DNA of 18,246 nt. Source: DATKWV01 sp035529405 (lineage in GTDB: Bacteria; Planctomycetota; Phycisphaerae; Sedimentisphaerales; Anaerobacaceae). The stretch spans positions 1 through 18,246 of the forward strand of contig DATKWV010000063.1 in the NCBI GenBank assembly GCA_035529405.1, in the 5' to 3' direction. The translations under genes and the position numbers were made by a program. The notes beneath the pieces are model-generated. The model was not told where the DNA came from. It ran no database searches and saw nothing but the letters and a program-made list of their open reading frames with translations. This document shows positions 13,541-18,246 of the stretch, piece by piece (within the stretch, counting starts at the first letter, position 1; every line of letters begins with the position of its first letter).

Positions 13541-15532
13541 ATGGCGGCAGAGTTTCGTTCGCTATCGGATGCAGAGATACAAAAGTTGGCCGATCAGGGG
13601 TGCGTCTGTTCGGACTGGAGCAGGGTCCAGGTCAATGACGGTTTTAACGCTGCACGTGTAAGAAATACGCAGTTTTCCGGCTGCGTGAAGTTGGGCACGT
13701 TTGACAGGGAATTGACTTTTGCCGGCGGGATTAAGAGGGCGACGGGAATAAGTAATGCCAACATTCACAACTGCCGAATCGGGAACAATGTGTTTATAAA
13801 TAATGTCAGAAACTATTTAGCAAATTACATCATCGAAGATGACGTTATTATTGAGAATGTGGACTTTGTGGCCGTTGATGGCGAAAGCTCGTTCGGCAAC
13901 GGAATCGAAGTAGCGGTGCTTAATGAAGCAGGGGGGAGGGAAATACCCATATATGACCAGCTTTCGGCACAGAGCGCTTATGTAATCGCGTTCTACCGGC
14001 ATCGTCCAATCGTGATTGACAGGTTCAGAAAAATGATAGCTGAGTATGCCGCTTCTGTTACAAACACAATGGGGCTGATAGGGCAAGGCGCTGCAATTGT
14101 AAATTGCCGGTTTATAAAGAACGTAAAAATCGGGCCAAAAACCGTAATTGAAGCAGCACAAAGACTGGAGAACGGTTCCATCAACAGCTGCACTGAAGAC
14201 CCAGTTTACATCGGGGCCGGTGTGGACGCCAAAGATTTCATCGTACAAAGCGGCGCCAGAATTACCGAAGGCACCATCTTATGCAAGTGCCTTGTCGGAC
14301 AGGCATGCAGGCTGGAAAAGCAGTATTCTGCCGAGCAGTCCGTGTTCTTTGCAAACTGTGTGGGGCACCATGGTGAAGCATGCGCGATATTCGCCGGGCC
14401 CTATACCGTTACGCACCACAAATCCACGCTGTTGATAGCCGGTTTATTCTCGTTCCTGAACGCCGGAAGCGGGTCGAATCAGAGCAATCACCTTTATAAA
14501 CTGGGGCCAAATCACCAGGGCATCGTAGAGAGGGGTTCCAAGACCACCAGCGATTCATATATACTCTGGCCGGCAAAGGTCGGAGCCTTTACGCTGGTGA
14601 TGGGAAGACATTACAGGCACTCCGATACATCGGACCTGCCGTTCTCATACCTGATAGAACACGAGGATGAAAGCGTACTTGTGCCGGGGATTAATTTGCG
14701 AAGTGTCGGTACTATAAGGGATGCCAGAAAGTGGCCCAAACGGGACAACCGCAAAGACCCTCAGAAGCTGGATTACATTAATTTTAAGCTGCTTAATCCA
14801 TACACGGTGCAAAAGATGCTCAAAGGCTGTGATGTGCTCAGCCAACTGAAGGCAACTTCAGGGCAAACCTGTGAATACTTCACTTATAACAACGTCAGAA
14901 TCAAGAGGTCGTCTCTGGACAAGGGTATGGATTTTTACCAAATGGCTGCTGTTAAATTCCTGGGTAATTGTCTTATTAAGCGATTGGCAAATACGCAGTT
15001 TGCCGGCCTTGAAGAACTTCGTGCGGCCTTGTTGCCGGACACCGACGTTGGCAAGGGCAAATGGGTGGATTTGGGCGGGATGCTCGTGCCGGCAGAAGTT
15101 GTTGAAGGCATGCTTGACCGGATTGAAAAGGGCGATATAAGCACCCTGGAGCAGGCGAGGGCAAGTTTTGAGGCTATGCACGAGAGATACGACCAGTACG
15201 AATGGACGTGGGCAGCGGGTATTTTGGAGCAAATCAGCGGCAAGAGCTTCAAAACCGTAACTGCCGACGACATTGCAGAACTGACAACCAGATGGAAAGA
15301 CGCTGTGCTAAGACTCGACCGTATGCTCTATGACGATGCCAGGAAAGAGTTTGCCGCTACCGCTCAAATTGGATACGGTCTGGATGGGGATGAAGATGTA
15401 AAACGCAGTGACTTCGAACATGTTCGGGGAACATTCGAACAAAACAGTTTTGTTATTGAGATTCAGGAACATATGGCTGCCAAGACAAAGCTGGCTGACG
15501 AGGTTATCGGTCGATTGAAAAACATACATTAA
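13541..15532 (+). CDS. DUF4954-family protein, LpxA-like left-handed beta-helix type
   Basis: A 663-residue protein matching DUF4954, a family I know mainly from Bacteroidetes and Spirochaetes. Recognisable blocks include LSDAEIQKLADQGCVCSDWSRVQV near the start, NCRIGNNVFINNVRNYLANYII, FGNGIEVAVLNEAGGREIPIYD, ACAIFAGPYTVTHHKSTLLIAG, SGSNQSNHLYKLGPNHQGI and PFSYLIEHEDESVLVPGINLRSVGTIRDA. Runs such as RIGNNVFINNV and KIGPKTVIEAA are hexapeptide-like turns of a left-handed beta-helix, as in LpxA-type acyltransferases and nucleotidyltransferase tails; many histidines and asparagines are conserved centrally. The last 170 residues are helical. The reaction is unknown. TAGGAG eight bases before ATG 13541 decides this start over the GTG/ATG further upstream. 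It stands alone on the plus strand. Confidence 0.9.
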   Translation: MAAEFRSLSDAEIQKLADQGCVCSDWSRVQVNDGFNAARVRNTQFSGCVKLGTFDRELTFAGGIKRATGISNANIHNCRIGNNVFINNVRNYLANYIIEDDVIIENVDFVAVDGESSFGNGIEVAVLNEAGGREIPIYDQLSAQSAYVIAFYRHRPIVIDRFRKMIAEYAASVTNTMGLIGQGAAIVNCRFIKNVKIGPKTVIEAAQRLENGSINSCTEDPVYIGAGVDAKDFIVQSGARITEGTILCKCLVGQACRLEKQYSAEQSVFFANCVGHHGEACAIFAGPYTVTHHKSTLLIAGLFSFLNAGSGSNQSNHLYKLGPNHQGIVERGSKTTSDSYILWPAKVGAFTLVMGRHYRHSDTSDLPFSYLIEHEDESVLVPGINLRSVGTIRDARKWPKRDNRKDPQKLDYINFKLLNPYTVQKMLKGCDVLSQLKATSGQTCEYFTYNNVRIKRSSLDKGMDFYQMAAVKFLGNCLIKRLANTQFAGLEELRAALLPDTDVGKGKWVDLGGMLVPAEVVEGMLDRIEKGDISTLEQARASFEAMHERYDQYEWTWAAGILEQISGKSFKTVTADDIAELTTRWKDAVLRLDRMLYDDARKEFAATAQIGYGLDGDEDVKRSDFEHVRGTFEQNSFVIEIQEHMAAKTKLADEVIGRLKNIH

Positions 15533-15726
15533 GATACGCCGGCTGGCTGGAGCCGATAGACCGGTGGCTGAGAATCCAAATCGCGGTCCTGGCCGATATG
15601 GGGCTGCTGGGTATCTTTCGGCTGGACTATCGGCGCAGTTTCAGCGGGCCAAAAGAAACAAACTCCAATAACCGCTGCCGTAACAAAAACTGTAACTGCC
15701 GCTGTTTTAAGCCGGAATTTGTTCAT
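15529..15726 (-). CDS. Small hypothetical membrane-anchored protein
   Basis: A 65-residue frame with a Lys/Arg start and one hydrophobic segment (about 8-27, TAAVTVFVTAAVIGVCFFW), then a Pro/Gln-rich tail. AAAGG stands about 11 bases before the ATG. It follows the beta-propeller gene by 79 bases on the same strand and overlaps the last bases of the convergent DUF4954 gene. I recognise no family. It may be a real small exported protein, the shortened remainder of a longer one, or chance. Confidence 0.4.
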   Translation of the reverse strand: MNKFRLKTAAVTVFVTAAVIGVCFFWPAETAPIVQPKDTQQPHIGQDRDLDSQPPVYRLQPAGVS

Positions 15727-15805
15727 AATTGTTACAACCTTTCTTTTTTACGGCCGGCTCGATACCACTGTTGACTTGCAAGGCCTCCAGCCGGCATTCA
15801 GAGTG

Positions 15806-17101
15806 CTAATTTTGTTTATCAGCCGTAACATCGAGCTTTACTTTTGCATGAACCAGGCTGCCATTCGAAGGAAAAACCACATGCAGATTATTGTCTTTAT
15901 CAAATTCAGCACAGATATACCTGGTAGAAATAATTCCCGGCAGTATATCAATCCCGGTCATAATAAAATTGTCCTTGCCCCATTTATCATCTTTTTTTGT
16001 TTTACAGACAAGATTGCCATCGTGGTCAATCCACAGAACATGCACATTGCCCAAAGAATCAACTTTTACCAAAGGCATAAATCCATTGCCGATTTTCTCG
16101 ATATCACCAAAGGAGTCACCACTGTACTGCCAATAATACACGTCCGGCTTGATATCTTTTATATTATCATCCCGCGATCCGTAATTGCTTATTGTAACCC
16201 ACGAGAAAACAACAAAAATATCATCATTTAGGTTATCTATTGATAACGAGCCGTAGCCAAAATGGGTGTCTGTGTTCTTATCAGTTCTGGGGGTATTTTC
16301 GTAGATACTATGTTTTCTCGTGGTTTTTTTCTTTTTAAGGTCATAATCAGCATAGTGCAGAATAACAGGTTTGTTCCACGCGAATCCTGGTGCTGATCGA
16401 GGTTCTACCGGGCCCCTGAAGCCTAAGAAGTGAATCGAATCTTTGCCCTTTATTGCTTCTTTAATAGTAAAAGTCTCATCTATTTTGCCGCCGTAACGCA
16501 GCTTCCGGGGTTCCAGCATCTGGTTGTCCCGTATTTCGGCCAAAGCGGGTTTGCGATAAGTAATACCATGTCCACCCGATAAAAAATGTTCAGCTAAGTC
16601 AAGAGGATTAGCCGGGAATTTTACATACCTGCCTAAATAATAGTATGAACTATCGCCGTCTGAAACAGGAATTACTCTGCTCTGATAGGATATTATGTTA
16701 TGTGCAATACCCTTGATTTTTATAGGCTTGACTTTTATACGGCTTACAAATTTAATATCCTTCTGGATATTATAAATGTCAACGTCCTCATCTTTCCGAA
16801 AGGCCAGATACAATTGGCCGTCTTTTATAAATCCGTTCAAACATATCCCATATTTGTCTATTACCTGCCAATTATTATTCGTACAGAGAAAATAATTGCC
16901 ATAACGATTCTCCCCATAAACGGCTATCGCAACAAAAATATTGCTGTCGTCATCGATAAATAGATTTATCGAATGTAGGTCAGAGCAATTAAACATTTTA
17001 CTGGAAAGTACTTTTCTTTCTAAAATCTGGTCTTTGGCATTTGTATTATTCATAGTTAAACCTATCAAAACCAGAGTCAGTATAGATATTTTTTTACTCA
17101 T
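15806..17101 (-). CDS. Exported protein, probable beta-propeller, coupled to the RHS gene
   Basis: A 431-residue protein I do not recognise by family. The N-terminus is a signal peptide (MSKKISILTLVLIGLTMNNTNA, cut about residue 22). The mature part has recurring strands of the type D..gNvhVlW.d..G.L: DDSNIFVAIAVYGENRYGNYF, NLNDDIFVVFSWV, DSLGNVHVLWIDHDGNLVCKT and FDKDNNLHVVFPSNGSLVHAKV. This pattern is typical of sialidase/BNR-like six-bladed propellers, though no Asp-box enzyme motif is clear. ATG 17101 overlaps the RHS stop by ATGA; ATG 17116 is an alternative. The gene is visibly richer in A and T (many Lys, Ile, Asn, Asp) than its neighbours, suggesting a separate origin. Its tight coupling to a variable RHS end makes an immunity or partner role possible. 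Confidence 0.75.
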   Translation of the reverse strand: MSKKISILTLVLIGLTMNNTNAKDQILERKVLSSKMFNCSDLHSINLFIDDDSNIFVAIAVYGENRYGNYFLCTNNNWQVIDKYGICLNGFIKDGQLYLAFRKDEDVDIYNIQKDIKFVSRIKVKPIKIKGIAHNIISYQSRVIPVSDGDSSYYYLGRYVKFPANPLDLAEHFLSGGHGITYRKPALAEIRDNQMLEPRKLRYGGKIDETFTIKEAIKGKDSIHFLGFRGPVEPRSAPGFAWNKPVILHYADYDLKKKKTTRKHSIYENTPRTDKNTDTHFGYGSLSIDNLNDDIFVVFSWVTISNYGSRDDNIKDIKPDVYYWQYSGDSFGDIEKIGNGFMPLVKVDSLGNVHVLWIDHDGNLVCKTKKDDKWGKDNFIMTGIDILPGIISTRYICAEFDKDNNLHVVFPSNGSLVHAKVKLDVTADKQN

Positions 17102-18246
17102 TTCAGACCCCACCATGTGTCAGTATCCCACATTAAATAAAAGATGTTTTCCCATTGTTTGGTCCATTTTTGAGCGGCTTTATATTCCCGGCTCAATTGT
17201 TTTAGTGCTTCGTTCTGATAAGGATTATCAGGTTCATCCTCAGCGTCAGCGTGTTCAACTGGGCCGTAACCTTTACCAAGATGGCTGAAATAGTCCTGTC
17301 CCATGTGCATTGCTTGTTCGAAAAACTCCACGTTACCCGACCTAAGTGCACAGCCAACCACAAGTTCGGCTTGCTTGAGGGTTAGGAAGTGCGAGCGATA
17401 ACGGCCCGGGACTCTCCGGTTAATGACAGGAATACGGTGAGTCGGTCTCGTCCACCATTGATTGTCCAATGTTGTATAATCAAAATCGCCTAAACGATAG
17501 CCGAAATCACTGTGGCCATGCCATATACTGGGATTGTTCCATATGTCCTTCCACCTTTTATTAGACAATATCTCCTTATCCGAAAGAGTATATGCGTCAC
17601 TAACACCCGTTTTTCTCAAAGCATATCTAATCCCATCACTCCACAGACCATTTAAGTCTATCCAGTTGACCGGGTCATTTTCGCAGTACAGGTATTTATG
17701 CAGGGTCAGCGGCTGTTCAAATTTGCCGTCCACCAAATCCCGGCCGGTAAATCGGCCTATATGCGGGCTGTACTGTCTTGCTCTTAAATAATACTGGTCA
17801 ATCTCCGAATCAAAGTACTGGCCGGTAAATCTGAAGGAATTGCTGACGGTCTCTGCGAACTCGGCGGCGAAAAGCTCGCCGAAGGGGTCGTAAGTATAAT
17901 GGTTGGCAAGGTTCCCTTGCGTAACACCGGGTTTTATTATCTGCCGGACGTTACCTAATCGGTCGTGCTGGTAGAAATACCTGTTGGCTGTATGGTCGCC
18001 ATCGTGCTGGGCGACGATTTGGCTGTTGGCGTAGATATACGTCTTTTTGACAGGATTAACAGGATTGTCAGGATCTATTTCCATAAGTATCACCGGCAAA
18101 TCTGACACAATATCGACGATATACTTACGTTTGCCGTTTACGCTGGAATCCTTATAGATTCTGTTGCCTAACGGGTCGTATTTCAAGCTGATAGTATCGG
18201 TGCCTTTTGTTGCCGACCGCAGCTTATTGTCCCAGTTGTACTCGTA
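17098..18246 (-). CDS. RHS-repeat protein, C-terminal part, with possible zinc-phospholipase-like tip
   Basis: Only the last 382 codons are in the window; the frame runs open through the right edge, so the 5' part is missing. YD-repeat text (YDPLGNRI, HDRLGNVRQI, YDPFGELFA) leads to the RHS core RFTGQYFDSEIDQYYLRARQ (139-158) and PHIGRFTGRD, then YCENDPVNWIDLNGL (187-201), where the conserved part of RHS proteins ends and the variable tip begins. The tip (202-382) contains AMHMGQDYFSH (His314, Asp318, His322) and EHADAEDE (His332, Glu336). This H-x3-D-x3-H plus H-x3-E spacing resembles the zinc sites of phospholipase C/P1-nuclease-type helical enzymes. RHS tips are often toxins released by the barrel shell; here that is inference. 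The stop overlaps the next gene by ATGA. Confidence 0.88.
   Translation of the reverse strand, partial: YEYNWDNKLRSATKGTDTISLKYDPLGNRIYKDSSVNGKRKYIVDIVSDLPVILMEIDPDNPVNPVKKTYIYANSQIVAQHDGDHTANRYFYQHDRLGNVRQIIKPGVTQGNLANHYTYDPFGELFAAEFAETVSNSFRFTGQYFDSEIDQYYLRARQYSPHIGRFTGRDLVDGKFEQPLTLHKYLYCENDPVNWIDLNGLWSDGIRYALRKTGVSDAYTLSDKEILSNKRWKDIWNNPSIWHGHSDFGYRLGDFDYTTLDNQWWTRPTHRIPVINRRVPGRYRSHFLTLKQAELVVGCALRSGNVEFFEQAMHMGQDYFSHLGKGYGPVEHADAEDEPDNPYQNEALKQLSREYKAAQKWTKQWENIFYLMWDTDTWWGLK
18048..18074 (-). repeat. Triple 9-bp tandem repeat inside the RHS gene
   Basis: The plus strand reads TGACAGGAT, TAACAGGAT, TGTCAGGAT in direct succession (minus strand ATCCTGACA, ATCCTGTTA, ATCCTGTCA), encoding DPDNPVNPVK. 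It is in frame and does not disturb the RHS frame. I recall very similar short repeats dispersed in several bacterial genomes, but cannot check that here. Confidence 0.7.

Noticed and set aside
16700..17288. Plus-strand frames opposite the propeller and RHS genes
   Set aside because: They are antisense shadows rich in Ile/Phe/Tyr from an AT-rich template; the minus-strand genes have a signal peptide, RHS motifs and an ATGA overlap.
1..18246. CRISPR array, transposase, integrase or rRNA
   Set aside because: Both strands were read for regularly spaced repeats, DDE/Tyr-recombinase motifs and rRNA-like sequence; none was seen.

Overview
The window looks like chromosome from a Phycisphaerae-type planctomycete (Planctomycetota). 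This rests on family knowledge, not a search: the secreted peptidase ends in the short dockerin-like Ca-binding repeat (DLDCDGSIGFGDLAVICENWL) common in that class, a relic carries the excisionase-type HTH motif (VLTTGDVANICNVGP) abundant in planctomycetes, and the gene mix fits (DUF4954, RHS, large multi-domain secreted proteins). Most genes are on the minus strand.

Region 1 (1-4327) is bounded by an intact tRNA-Gly(CCC) gene on the right and, at the window's first base, a 22-bp perfect direct copy of its anticodon-loop-to-T-stem part. Between them lie a broken HTH gene, one very large secreted papain-family peptidase with surface-adhesion and dockerin-like modules, and about 570 bp with no recognisable gene. 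The geometry resembles an att-flanked insertion into a tRNA gene, but no integrase is visible and the left repeat is cut by the window edge.

Region 2 (4400-10998) is a compact minus-strand efflux operon: TetR-type repressor, TolC-type outer membrane factor, HlyD/MacA-type adaptor, MacB-type ATPase and MacB-type permease. The last four genes overlap or nearly abut. A TATAAT -10 box is followed at once by a perfect 6+6 palindrome covering the likely transcription start, so the repressor probably controls the whole operon including itself. Together the proteins would form a tripartite ATP-driven exporter spanning both membranes.

Region 3 (11041-15532) holds housekeeping or poorly known genes: rmuC (minus), a small ASCH-domain protein (plus), a membrane-anchored amidase_2/PGRP-like protein lacking the usual C-terminal zinc-ligand segment (minus), and a DUF4954 left-handed beta-helix-type protein (plus). 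The DUF4954 gene is preceded by a leader with GNRA-tetraloop hairpins and a mutually exclusive alternative pairing.

Region 4 (15529-18246) is minus-strand and accessory-looking: the 3' end of an RHS-repeat protein whose variable C-terminus carries an H-x3-D-x3-H ... H-x3-E pattern like zinc-dependent phospholipase C. It overlaps by ATGA an AT-rich gene for an exported, probably beta-propeller protein, a candidate immunity or partner protein. A doubtful 65-aa membrane-anchored ORF follows. No CRISPR array, rRNA, transposase or integrase was seen.
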